Shown here in pieces: positions 49,501 to 61,457 of a stretch of DNA of 64,000 nt. The notes under the pieces were generated by a model. That model saw only the letters and a list, made by a program, of their open reading frames with translations, was not told the origin of the DNA and did not search any database. The first letter of the stretch is position 1; every line of letters begins with the position of its first letter. A program made the position numbers and the translations under genes. The DNA is from Sphaeroforma sirkka (Eukaryota; Opisthokonta; Ichthyosporea; Ichthyophonida): NCBI GenBank assembly GCA_001586965.3, contig LUCW03000568.1, positions 1 through 64,000 on the forward strand. Reading direction: 5' to 3'.

Positions 49501-52500
49501 GTCGCCAATCAACAAACTAATTCCGCAACATAGTTTTCCCTTACCTAAGATAAGCGAGATACTACGCAAATTGGAGGGTGCGACTATCTTTTCCAAGATA
49601 GACTTAAAAGCTGCATTCCATCAACTACAAATATATCAGCCTCATAGGAAATACTTTCTTTACTTGGCAAGGTAAGAAGTACCAGTTTAAAGGTGCACCT
49701 GAAGGCTTACACATGTTACCTTCTTTCTTCCAACAAGTTATGATGGAACTATTTGCGGACCTGTCGTATAACGTATCAGTCTATTTAGATGATATAGTTA
49801 TCTTTACAAAGACAGCACATGAACATGCTAAACTCGTTAAAGAAGTCTTAAAGCGACTTAATCATGCTAAACTTAAGATTAACGAAGACAAGTGTTCTTT
49901 TGCTAAAGATACTATACACTTACTTGGCTACAAAGTATCTGCAGCAGGGGTAGAAATTGATCCTGGCAAGAAACAGTTTCTGTTGGATTTATCAACACCA
50001 ATTACTGGAAGAGATGTGAACTCTGTGTGTGGGTTTGTTAACTTCTTCTCGGATTCGGTACCGCATCTTTCTCATTACTTAAAGCCTTTCAGTCACCTAC
50101 GGCTGCACAAAGGACCTTTGGGAAAGCTTTGGACTAAAGAATGTGATGATGCATTTAAACTAGTCAAAAGTAAAGTAATGGACGCACCCATCATGCAGTA
50201 CCCTGTGGATGGTGTCCCATTCCAAGTAGCAACCGACGCTTCAGATCGAGCGGTAGATGGAGTGTTTTACCAAACGATAAATGGTAAACCGCGCTACATA
50301 CAATTCTTTAGCAAGAGTTATAATAAGAGTCAACGGAATTACCCTACCGTTAAACAAGAGCTCCTTGCTATAGTTACTGCGCTAAGACAGTTTAAAGACT
50401 ACCTTTATGGAAGTTACTTTACTGTCGCCTGTGATCAAAAGTCTTTAACATACTTAAAAGATATGAACCCTTGATTCACAGTTGGTGAGCCGCTGGCATG
50501 ACATTATTGCCAAGTTCGCTTTTAATATAACACACATACCAGGAATACATAACCATCTTCCTGACATGCTCTCTCGACTTGTGCCCGACTACCAGAAAAC
50601 AGTCAAGGAGTTATTAGCAACCGATTGGATGCTAAATAAGAAATGGTTTAACCTCGCTCAATCACGATGGGGTCCATTTACTGTTGATATGTTCGCCGCA
50701 GAACATAACAAACAGGTTTCTGAATATAGGTCGTTGACTCATCCTAAAGGTGATGCATTTCAGCTTGACTTATCAAAGCATAATGCGTGGGCTAACCCAC
50801 CTTGTCAACTTATCGCACAGTTGTTAAATTATGTTAATATTACTAAATCTACCATTACGCTGTGTTGTCCCTTACGTAACTCCGACCCATGGATACGTGA
50901 TTTAATTAATATGATTCAAGACGAACCTATTTATGTCGACCGTGAAACCGACACGTTCTTGTATCAGGGATCCTATTCTATTAAGAAGACGCCTTGGAAA
51001 CACACCATTGTTTGTCGCATCGGTCCTGCAGGTACCTCTAAGTGGAAACCCTCAACCGAATTCTTAGCTAAACTAGAGGAGTCTAAAGAGTTTGAACAAA
51101 AGCTCAAGACTCGTACAACACATGCACCCAACAAGATTGCAGTCGAGGTAATGCCGATTGAAACGGCATTAGATCGTAAAAAACATGGAACTAGCTAAGG
51201 CCATGGATCAAAGACTCAAAACTCTAAGAGAACCTGAAGCTCGCACTCAACTACTTAAAGCGCTGCTTAAAGAACAGCCAGGAGTTGCGAAACAACTGAA
51301 GAAGATACTTCAACAATCCAATGTTGTCAATTATGTATCTCAGGAGTCTACCCCTTGTGATACTGAGGTTGCCCTTTCCAACAGGACTATGGTTCATCCA
51401 GCCAGCGTTACGCAGAATCTGACTGACTTAGAGGAGCTCGAAAGTAGAGTTAAAATTATACATAATTTAACGCATCGAGCATATGAGCATACTTATAAAA
51501 TGGCTATTCGTGCAGGGCTTGATCACCCGGCGCTGAAAGAAACCACACGTGAAGTATACCGACGCTGTACAGATTGTGAAAAGAACCAGATCAAGCGATA
51601 CGGTTGGGCACCCTAAAAAAGTGTGACAGAAGACCAACCGATGCGCCGAGTCATAGTCGATTTGGTTAAACTCCCGCGATCCAAGCATACTGGCGATGTA
51701 TATATCTGTCATTTCTTATGTGTGGCTTCGGGCTATAACTTGCTTTATGCAATACCGAACAAACGTCCACAAACAGTGGCAGAATTATGCTATCACGTCT
51801 TCAATGACTTCGGTTTCCCCGAGTACTATGTTCTGATAACGGTAGTGAGTTTTGTACCGACGTAATGGAGGCACTTATACTCGTATCAGGCATGACCCAT
51901 AGGCGTGGTGTTCCTTACAAACCTCAAACGCAGGGTGCAAATGAGACACGTCATAGAGAACTTAAGAAACTCTTGCGTACCGCACTAGACGACGTTGAGG
52001 ATATGTGGCCTTATCATTTGAAATGGGTTCAGACTCAAATGAATAACTGCATGAATCCTCAAACTGGAACACTCCCGTTTCACTATTTCTTTGGCCGCTA
52101 TAGTGAATTACAAGCAACGTTTGATAAAACTGCGCCCGAGAAACACGCTACCCCGTGGCTACAAAAAAAGATCGAGCATATGCAGAACGTTGTTTACCCC
52201 TGTTTACTCGAGCACAAGAATCGCGTCCTACTTAAAGCGTATGACCGATGGAATAACACTAAGAACATTGTTCAGTTCAAAGTCGGCGATTACGTTAACA
52301 TTATAAATCGAAACGCCAACGTTACTGAACTCTCTTCTAAGACGATAGGACCTTTTGTTATTTCCTACCATGATGAGAAGAGTGATACTCACGAAGTGAA
52401 TAACATTGATGGTACTAGCGCAACCAATCTAGGCACTCACCGTATCCCTACCTCCGAACTCTCATTCGCTCGCTCATTTGATTCTGATGTACCAGTTATG

Positions 52501-53057
52501 GAGTCACAAGTCAAAGATATAATTGACAAAACATCCGAAGACGGTTACACTTACTACAAGACCCGTTTCATGGATGGGACAGTAGCTTGGCTAACCTCCG
52601 ATGCATTTCGTGAATCTCGCGACTTTCTTCGTATCTTTAATAAGAAATGGAATAAGCGTTTACATAAGAACACACGAGATAGACGAAAAGGGTTTCCTCA
52701 GGTGACTACAAACCCTGACGGATCTGAAATTCCCTATTTGTCACCTACTTCCTACGTGACTAAACTTTCTGATCTGCTTACCAACAGTGCAAAAAATTGT
52801 TCAAACTTACTTACTAATGAAGAACAGCCTTTGGCTATTACCTTACCAAATAATAAACGTAAGGCGCCTACATCGGAAATGGTTACTGGACCAAATACTA
52901 AACGACATAGAGTACAACATGAGTCTTGAACTCGTACATATAGGCACATACTTACTCGATAAGTCATGACCGAAACCGTTTTTTACTTTGATTTTCGCTT
53001 TACCAACTAGATCGTATCTTAACGTACGTTCGTAGTTCTAAAAGCTACTGGGGGCTA

Positions 53058-53647
53058 TGTAGAAATACGGCCTCCAGTCAGTCTAAAATATCAAGATCAA
53101 TTGAGATAATACATTGGTTTTATTTGTATTTTAAATAATTTAGTACAAGCTCTTTTTCCAATATTTCCAAAGTGTTCTAAATTCACTTTGATGGCTCCAA
53201 TAGCCTGAGTATTTGGTATGACTCATCTACTTGGACCTATTTGAGACATTAGTAGATGTAGGATATATAAACTAAATTTTATAATCTCCGAACTACTACT
53301 TATTGATTTTGGTCCTCCCGCCAATCTCCAAAATCCAATAAGTCTTTTTCTTTTAACTTTTCTTCAGATGGAACTTTATTTATATCAGCTAATGTATTAA
53401 CGTGACTTACGTTATTATTTCTATTTACAAATTAGGCAAGCGGTCATGAACATTTAGTACTTCTAGTGAAAATTATTCAATAAAGATCAGCTAGAGGTAC
53501 GCCCTGTGTGATCGAGGATATTTAGGCTCTTAACAAGAGGCAGTCCCGATCATTCTTACACAAGCTACCACTGCTAAATCCTAACTGACTAAATTGTATT
53601 TTAGTTTAATATAGTTTGAAACCTAGTAATTTCCATCGAAGTTTACA
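53058..53647 (+). repeat. 3' LTR of the young Ty3/Gypsy element
   Basis: 590 bp, nearly identical to 45983-46582. It is preceded by a G-rich CTACTGGGGGCTA tract and followed by the ATAA target duplication (53648-53651). Confidence 0.92.
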
Positions 53648-54463
53648 ATAATTTATTGTACATGCGTGTTGTCTTATATTATAATCACTAAGTGCTAAAG
53701 AATTGGTATCCATAGTATTGAGAAACCTGTCATCGTGAATCTGATCGTGTACCTGATTGAGCATCAGATGCAAATCAGGTATAGCTTGCGCCTAGAGAGT
53801 ATGGTAGAAGGAAACTGTCTACTATCGTGAGGGGGATGGTCTGCGACCAGCACTATCTTTACGTACCATGGCATTAAGTGAGTACACATGAAAACTGTAG
53901 TTATTTTTCAATAGTTCATCTGGGGTTCCCACTCTCACGTAGTACTAGGAATCAACCTCGCCAGACATATGGAATTCCTGGTTGCAGCATTGTCAATGGG
54001 TATCGTCTCTTTTCGCGCTTATGGCTTCCATGGCTTCAGCTGGCGACACCCCCGCAACCGACTGGTGATGTTCAAAACATTCATCCTATCCACGGCTACA
54101 TATGGGCTGAACAGTATTGTCTGGGCTCCGCTTATATGGAAAGATGCGTTGGATCCCCTGTTCGAGCGCTTCAACTCAGCACTCATCCAAGCAGCAGCCA
54201 TCATCACGGTCACTAAATACACTCGGTTTCCCAAACATCAAACAAACTTACTTCACTTTTGTGGCCTGCTCCCCGCGTGACCATTCGCGGACTACCTCGG
54301 AGGTTGCCTGGGAATACAACTCGACTCAATGGCCAGCCCAAATCTACTTACCCCTCTGACGCAACCCGCCTGGGCCCACGACAAACCATCACTGCGCTTC
54401 CCGTACAGTATCTATGCTCACCTGAAAACTGTACACAAAACCACGGGCGGGCGTACACCCGAC

Positions 54464-55050
54464 TGTAGAAATACGGTCTCCGGTCAGTCTAAAATATCAA
54501 GATCAATATTGGTTTTTAATTGTATTTAATAAAATATTGGTTTTCAATTGTATTTAAAATAATTTAATACAAATTCTTTTTCCAATATTTCCAAAGTGTT
54601 CTAAATTCACTTTGATGGCTCCAATAGCCTGAGTATTTGGTATGACTCAGTTACTTGGATCTATTTGAGACGATAGTAGATGTAGGATATTATAAGCTAA
54701 AATTTATAATCTCTGAACTACTACTTACAGGTTTTGGTCTTCCCGCCAATCACCAAAATCCAATGTCTTTTTCTTTTTTAACTTTTCTTCAGATGGAACT
54801 TTATTCATATTAGCCAATGTATTAACTTGACTTACGTTACTATGTCTATCTACAAATTAGGCATGTGGTCATGAACACTTAGTACTTCTAGTGAAAATTA
54901 TTTAATGAAGTACAGCTAGAAGTACGTCCTGTGTGATCGAGGATATTAAGGCTCATACCAAGAAGAAGTCCTGATCATTCTTACACAAGCTACCACTGCT
55001 AAATTCTAACTGACTTAAATTGTATCTTAGTTTATATAACATAGTTTACA
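54464..55050 (+). mobile_element. Solo LTR of the Ty3/Gypsy family (older copy)
   Basis: 587 bp, TGTAGAAATACGG to GTTTACA, flanked by CGAC on both sides (54460-54463, 55051-55054). It is visibly more diverged than the other three copies and sits inside the LINE. Confidence 0.92.
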
Positions 55051-55790
55051 CGACCATGTAGCCCTCCGCCAACGCTGTGACGACATCAGGAAGAACTCAA
55101 CAAAACGTTGGTCCAACAAGGAGATCGCGGCAATCGCCCGGCGCCAATACTACTACCAACTGGTTATGGGCAAACCGCTAACTTCAAACCGAGACAAAGC
55201 CAGACACGGAAGCTTCAATCGCTGCTTCGAGTCTACACAAATCCGGCTCTGTGCTACGATTGTAACGAATACGTACATGTTCACACTGCCCGACTACCGT
55301 ACCGGCGACTGTCTCTGCTCTGTCTGCCCCGGTAGCCACAAGTTCACTACCAGCCACTTTACCTGCATCCAACAACTGATTCGACGCATCCTGGTAGGCC
55401 CGAAACTGCCGCCCATTGGCCTTGACCTCCTTCAGCAATTACAGAAGTGCCACAACTTCCACGGTATCTGGTCCCTCCACAAACACCTTGGATTTTTTCT
55501 CCAGCATTTGGAAGAACCACCGTACCCTCGAGGACATACTGTTAGTTTTCAGACAATTCAAAAAAAAAAAGGTTTGCATCATTGTCTTAAGCTACTGTTT
55601 AATTAATCGTATTGAATATATGATCGCACCTTTGAGAGCGCACAATACATCTGACACATCAACAGATGTTCCCCATACCCCGGATAATCACGCTGTTGAA
55701 GCACTACTTCCAAATTTCGGTTCAAACCAAATCATCGCGCTTGTTGGTTCCGCCTATGATACTTCCGATTCAGGCCAGCCAACACATACC

Positions 55791-56389
55791 TGTAGAAATA
55801 CGGCCTCCGGTCAGTCTAAGATATCAAGATCAATTGAGATAATACATTGGTTTTTTTTATTTGTATTTTAAATAATTTAATACAAGCTCTTTTTTCCAAT
55901 ATTTCCAAAGTGTTCTAAATTCACTTTGATGGCTCCAATAGCCTGAGTATTTGGTATGACTCATCTACTTGGACCTATTTGAGACATTAGTAGATGTAGG
56001 ATATTATAAACTAAATTTTATAATCTCCGAACTACTACTTATAGATTTTGGTCCTCCCGCCAATCTCCAAAATCCAATAAGTATTTTTCTTTTTTTAACT
56101 TTTCTTCAGATGGAACTTTATTTATGTCAGCTAATGTATTAACGTGACTTACGCTATTATGTCTATCTACAAATTAGGCATGTGGTCATGAACACTTAGT
56201 ACTTCTAGTGAAAATTATTCAATAAAGAACAGCTAGAGGTACGCCCTGTGTGATCGAGGATTTTTAAGCTCTTAACAAGAGGCAGTCCCGATCATTCTTA
56301 CACAAACTACCACTGCTAAATCCTAACTGACTAAATTGTATTTTAGTTTAATATAGTTTGAAACCTAGTAATTTCCATCGAAGTTTACA
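55791..56389 (+). mobile_element. Solo LTR of the Ty3/Gypsy family (younger copy)
   Basis: 599 bp, TGTAGAAATACGG to GTTTACA, flanked by TACC on both sides (55787-55790, 56390-56393). It is very similar to the LTRs of the 45983-53647 element. Confidence 0.92.
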
Positions 56390-56969
56390 TACCGAATTCA
56401 TCCGTGGTCTGGTGCGGCATTGGCTTACCCCCATCCTTGCTCCTCGACCGGATTATGACGGATAACCTGGTCCTTCTCGGTATTTCGTACTCTGCACTAA
56501 CCCATTCCGCGGCACAACACGGCGCAGACTCGATCCGTACCACAGAGGTGGGTACTAGTAGGTCAGCAAGCGAATATATGGAACATTCGATAGTAACAGT
56601 GTTTTGCCAAAACCGGTTAGAATTAACTCAGCGTATATCTTCCATTGTCGACTCACTTGGCCCAAACTTCAAACGGGAATTAACTGACTAATTCTTTCCA
56701 ACAATCTTTCCTGAACCACTACAGCGACTATGAGAGCCATACCATATGTTCATACGTTGTAACATGCATACTTGTCATTTTGAAGTAAATAATATTATCC
56801 CTATCTGCCATTTGTATCGGGCAAATCCATACAAGACCTTTTTTGGGCTTACGACATAAAGAAAAGCGTATCCACATGCTGCTACATATACAACGACTTT
56901 GGACAAATCTATAGTAATTTGTGAATATAAAGTAGGTGTATATCTCCCTGTCTGTTTGCCATTCCCCGA

Positions 56970-57610
56970 ATGGCAACCATATACACTTGCACGTACGTGT
57001 ACGTCAATCTCATAAGCCGTCTTCCATGGCAGCGTAGGCATACATTGTTAAGAATGAGCAGTCGAACAAGTGCATCGTTCATTATGGTTTTGCATTTGCC
57101 CACTCTGAATCAAGGGGAGCGTTTATATGCATCGGCATTGGTTTGTACTTTAGTACAACAGGCTTGCTGGGCTAAAGCGAATGACATGGAGCGGTACAAG
57201 TATGATTCGATAGTTCGAAAATGTACTCCGACGAATAGCATGGCTTGCACTAGCAATCTTGCAAATGGTCTACCATCATTCCCATCTGGTGACATTTTGA
57301 AGATGTAAATCGGCCTATATATGACTATTTTAAAAGTCCGCACACTGTTGCGATCAAGCCGGGGAGATAGATAGAGAATAGGCAAAACGTGAAGGAGAAC
57401 GATGATTCTATTGCAAAACCAAAACGGGACCGCTCTCCTAGTCTTCAGGCAAAGAAAATAACAAGACTCGCTATGCTACCTTAGCAAAATATTGATTTTG
57501 AATTTTTGCCCTTTTATGGCGATAATAATGATTTGCTTGACACATTGCGTGATCAGAACTGGGCTCCCGTCGACGACGTTGCTGCACAATTCAAGCTATT
57601 AGACATTTAG
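56970..57610 (+). pseudogene. Decayed ORF(s) of unknown, possibly viral, origin, plus strand
   Basis: Coding-like parts with CIVHYGFAFAHSESRGAF (about 57070-57120), RPIYDYFKSPHTVAIKPGR (about 57310-57370) and a C-terminal part with NNDLLDTLRDQNWAPVDDVA (about 57530-57590). No family is recognised. It is broken. It ends directly before two overlapping hairpins and is convergent with the decayed ORF at 57651-58393. Confidence 0.4.
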
Positions 57611-57618
57611 TACGTTTT

Positions 57619-57696
57619 AAATACAAATCTTAATAAGTTTTTTAAACTTATTAAGATTTGTATTTCAGATTTGTATTTAAAAATACAAATCTGAAA
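57619..57696. terminator. Two overlapping perfect hairpins between convergent decayed ORFs
   Basis: Hairpin 1 has arms 57619-57640 and 57644-57665 (22 bp, loop TTT). Hairpin 2 has arms 57663-57678 and 57681-57696 (16 bp, loop AA). They share the word AAATACAAATCT. AT-rich hairpins of this size between convergent genes act as transcript-end signals in some giant DNA viruses; applying that here is inference. The perfect pairing in otherwise decayed DNA is notable. Confidence 0.6.
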
Positions 57697-58393
57697 CTAA
57701 CGACTCTTAGGAATTGAACAAGTTGTATGCTTTTTGACAATTCATTACATTCTCTTTGCTCACATGGTAAGATAAGATCTGTCAGAGAGTAACATATCTC
57801 AGCAGCAATGCAAAAAAAATCGATTGCATCAGTCAAAGTCAAATGAGATGTCGCTATCTTCGATTCGCAAAGCTCGATCACCGCCTTTGCAGCAGCTGCC
57901 TCTTCTTCAGCAAGATCCTTTTCAAGTTCTTGCTTTATAGCTATATGAGTTTTTGTTTTGTTTGGTGGCGTAAAGTTTTTATGTTCCTTCACGGTGGAGG
58001 ATACCTGTGTTCGCGTAATCACATGCGCAGTTGTCTGATCATTATCTCGAAGTATATCCAGACTTGAAAGTTTCTCTACGAGATTCGCTTCTGCTTGGTC
58101 TCTGCTGATTTATGTTTATGTTCAGCGTACGTCATGACTTTAGCATCTTTCGTACCCAGTGTCAGCCTTTCCCTGATTGTGTCAAACTCCCTATATATAT
58201 GTGAGTGTCGCACATACGATGATACTTTTGCATCTCCTCATGAAGCTCTGTCTCACTCATCAAATAAGCCTTGGCTATTCGCCCGTCATACTAGCCATCT
58301 TCGGTATCAGATAGGGTATCGTATAGAGATACGATGGCTTGGCTTGATGGCTGTGGGTTTAACTGAACAATACGCAGCGCGCAACTACCCATA
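57651..58393 (-). pseudogene. Decayed ORF(s) of unknown, possibly viral, origin, minus strand
   Basis: Read leftwards from an ATG at 58393. It is strongly hydrophilic with Glu/Lys/Ala-rich helix (KQELEKDLAEEEAAAAKAVI) and coiled-coil-like parts (KVMTYAEHKHKSAETKQ). It has a final Cys-containing helical part with DAIDFFCIAAEICYSL. No family is recognised. It is broken. It converges on the ORF at 56970-57610, with hairpins between the two. Confidence 0.4.
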
Positions 58394-58761
58394 GTTTTGA
58401 CTATGACATGTATGAACGAAGAGTACTCAGCTTGAGCGCTAATACAGTCTACGGTAGCCTATTACTGTGTTTAGGTGGTATGTGCACTATATATCTAATA
58501 CACAGAATACTCTCTAATGTATTAAAGCAAACACATGAAAAACGATGCAAAGTGAGACACAAACACATGAAAAACAATGCAAAGCGAGACACAAGTAGGC
58601 AATATATGGTATATTTTTATGTGTTTTGCATGTGCTTGTCGCCGCTTTTCATAATTGGTGGCTAAATTTCTATTTTTGTAGGTCTCCGATGTACTGGCCC
58701 AGTTTTTTGTTCTAATAATTATATGTCTGCAAGGACTATAGGCAACCGCTGTCTCTCTCAC
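58394..58761. other. Spacer downstream of the WDR5-like gene
   Basis: It holds two 31-bp copies around ACACATGAAAAACNATGCAA (about 58531-58593). It otherwise presumably contains the 3' UTR of the WD40 gene; no poly(A) signal is certain. Confidence 0.4.
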
Positions 58762-60921
58762 TCACTCCATGCGTTTCCATAGCTTCAGTGTACCATCCAC
58801 TGAGCCGGACGCGAACTGACCGGAGGTGGGATTGTGCGAAATAGAAATGGCAATATCTGTGTCCAATCATGGGGGGGAGGGGGGGGGGGGGGGGAGGAAC
58901 AGGATAGTGGAAATTATATGTTCGTCGCAAATGTATATATATATTACGTATTCGTCGCAAATGTATATATTACGTATGTTCGATGAAATCAGAACGATTG
59001 CATATGAATAAAAGTAAGAGGAAAAACACCTAGAAAATTATTATATGTCATATATGCCAGAGAACGAGGGGCAACCCGTATAGGATTCTTGCCATGGCCC
59101 AGAGGGGAATGCTTAAGGACAAACCTGTATGACCCTCCAGCACCTGGAGTTGAGTCATTGATTGCATATCCCAGATCAGTATCCTCCCATCCTCGCTCCC
59201 ACTGTGAAGTGTGTGGCCAAGCATCAGATACGGACGTAGTTATGCACATATACGAAGCGCAAGGGATAGGTCATGACACATACCTAGATATAAAAAAAAG
59301 TATAGTCTTACAAGTACATATGAACAAACTTCAATTAAGATACACATGCTACATATACATATGGATGAAAGTGGTAGAAAAATTACACGTAAATACATCT
59401 ATGACATAATATAACAGTACTCTGATTACCACAAGTACATACAGTGCCATGTAACTCTACTGTGCATAAAGTCATAGGCTAGAGTAACAAAAGATTCAAA
59501 CTACGTTGCAATGTGCAGACTCTGTTACCATAAAAGGAGATCCTCAGATGAGATACTCGAAGCCATACTTTGCAGAAAGACCTCGTCAAAATAGACATAT
59601 GAGCAATGGTTAAGTGGAAGCCTTAAATGATGCAACGACTCACACTCGTTCTTATACTTGGATTCGAACCAATACACATACACTAGAAGTGTGAAGTGTG
59701 AAAAAACCGGAGTACCACAGGGCAAGAGCAGAGAACAGCTCTTCTTCACAAACCTACGTACACATCTGTCACATTTAGTCCCGTATACAGCACATACGCA
59801 TTTACTGCCTACTCTTTGATATAACCACAAGCTCTCTCCTCATACCATCAGATACACCATTTGGTAAACTTCCTATTGCACACCAGTACATAGGTCTGTC
59901 TCACACTGACACACGCAGATCAGTTAAAACACACCTGAGTACCAGCGGGTGTGTATCTTCGTCTGCGAGTGCCGAAAAACAGCACAGCCGCACATTGTGA
60001 TGGCCACTATACACTTTCAAACACTTTCCGTTGTGACTGTTCCACAATCGGATCTGGCTGGAGTGGGACGTGTAACGCAGAGGTGAGGGTATACGCCTAC
60101 AAAAACCTTGGGGATAAAACCTAGTTTATTTTGAACTAGACTGCGGCCAGCACTGGATGGATACCTCAACACATACGTACAATTTATCAACAATACGACG
60201 AGTGAGATGGGGGACATAGTAGCACATACCTGTTAAGATAGGAAGCAAGAATATATCTGGAATCTTTGGAGTACATGATATGGCCCAGCGGCGGATTAGA
60301 GTACTCGTAGATAGTTCGTATGCAGGTGCCGTTCTCTGTGTTCCATATCCGTCTGGTAGCAACGAATCGATCAGTCAAACTGAGTGGTCGTGAATAGCCC
60401 CCAGTGGCAAGAACTTAGCGATACAATCTCCCTTTATTGGACCATCAGAGACTCAAAATCACATGTTGTTATTAACCAATCTGTGCATTGAGAGTGGGTC
60501 CTGAGTGTCTACTACCTCTCATGCTACAAAAGGGATCTAAACCATCTTAATAGTTTTAACAGGTGGCATCCGCATCTGATCAGATGCGGCAACTGACGTT
60601 CAGGCCACCATTGTACCATTTGTAAAAATAAATAGATTTCGAACTCTAATAATACACCTTTTGGCAGTGGTGCATATTTTCTCAATGCAAGGATAAGTAT
60701 TATATGATAGTCAGTCCCTTTACAGTTCATATAAGAGTGAGCATAAGTAAGAGTATGCAAGCACACTCGTCATGCATATATATGATCAATTGACAAAAGA
60801 ATTTAACCAGCCTATCATAGGCATTGGTTTTGTTAGCGGTTGAAACATTGAAATACCGACTAAACATACGAATACACACACACACACAACACACACACAC
60901 ACACACACGCACACACACACT

Positions 60922-60989
<68 letters not shown>

Positions 60990-61208
60990 AACACACACAC
61001 ACACACATTTATATATATTATGTTTCATCAGTCTGAAACTATATACATACACAAGGCCGTCATAGCTGCAGGATGCAACATTAGCACCATCAGTGTTGAA
61101 AGTCACGCACGTAACCGGATCAGAGTGTGCGTTTATGAGCATGAGACATCGTCCTGTCTGTGTAAACATGCAAATAAAGATACAATTTAGGGGGAACATG
61201 TATATATG

Positions 61209-61239
<31 letters not shown>

Positions 61240-61346
61240 TATTACATATATATATATATGTATAAGTATGTGTGTGTGGATGTGTGTGTGGATGTGCTTT
61301 GTAATTTATATATATATATATATATACATACACACACACACACACG

Positions 61347-61377
<31 letters not shown>

Positions 61378-61415
61378 TTATATAGATGCATATATATATT
61401 TATATATATATATAT

Positions 61416-61457
<42 letters not shown>

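Larger units (their letters stand above)
45983..53647 (+). mobile_element. Ty3/Gypsy LTR retrotransposon, nearly whole and young
   Basis: The 5' LTR is 45983-46582 and the 3' LTR is 53058-53647, both TGTAGAAATACGG to GTTTACA, flanked by ATAA on both sides. By eye the LTRs differ by about six substitutions and a few small indels, so the insertion is recent. Parts: Gag (about 46660-48700) with an acidic and Pro-rich start and a Cys/His-rich end; protease with ALFDPGAEVS (about 48830); reverse transcriptase with VYLDDIVIFT (about 49780-49810); RNase H with VATDASDRAVDG and VACDQKSLTYL (about 50230-50460). Next is a segment with FTVDMFAAEHN and AWANPPCQLIAQLL (about 50670-50830). Integrase follows, with a zinc finger (about 51460-51590) and an ANETRH-containing core. 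The C-terminal module is chromodomain-like, with YYKTRFMDGTVAWL (about 52550). It has a few breaks but otherwise looks complete. Confidence 0.93.
53840..56695 (+). mobile_element. LINE (non-LTR) 3' part, split by two solo LTRs
   Basis: Three pieces: 53840-54463, 55051-55790 and 56390-56695. Piece 1 has VMFKTFILSTATYGLNSIVW, the thumb-side block downstream of the YxDD core in non-LTR reverse transcriptases. Piece 2 continues with KRWSNKEIAAIARRQYYYQL and a Cys-His finger, CLCSVCPGSHKFTTSHFTC, typical of the C-terminus of LINE ORF2. The reading frame continues across the first LTR insertion once one 4-bp duplication is discounted. An A-run near 55559-55570 may be the old 3' end, in which case the last part of piece 2 and piece 3 belong to older host DNA. 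The copy is 5'-truncated and carries frameshifts and stops, for example near 54280, so it is inactive. Clade not determined. Confidence 0.7.

Noticed and set aside
57619-57696. Bacterial-type intrinsic terminator
   Set aside because: The genome is eukaryotic and the stems are AT-rich; only a viral-style transcript-end role or a repeat origin seems reasonable.
60727-61036. Open frames of Cys-Val / His-Thr repeats
   Set aside because: AC microsatellite inside an intron of the WDR5-like gene.
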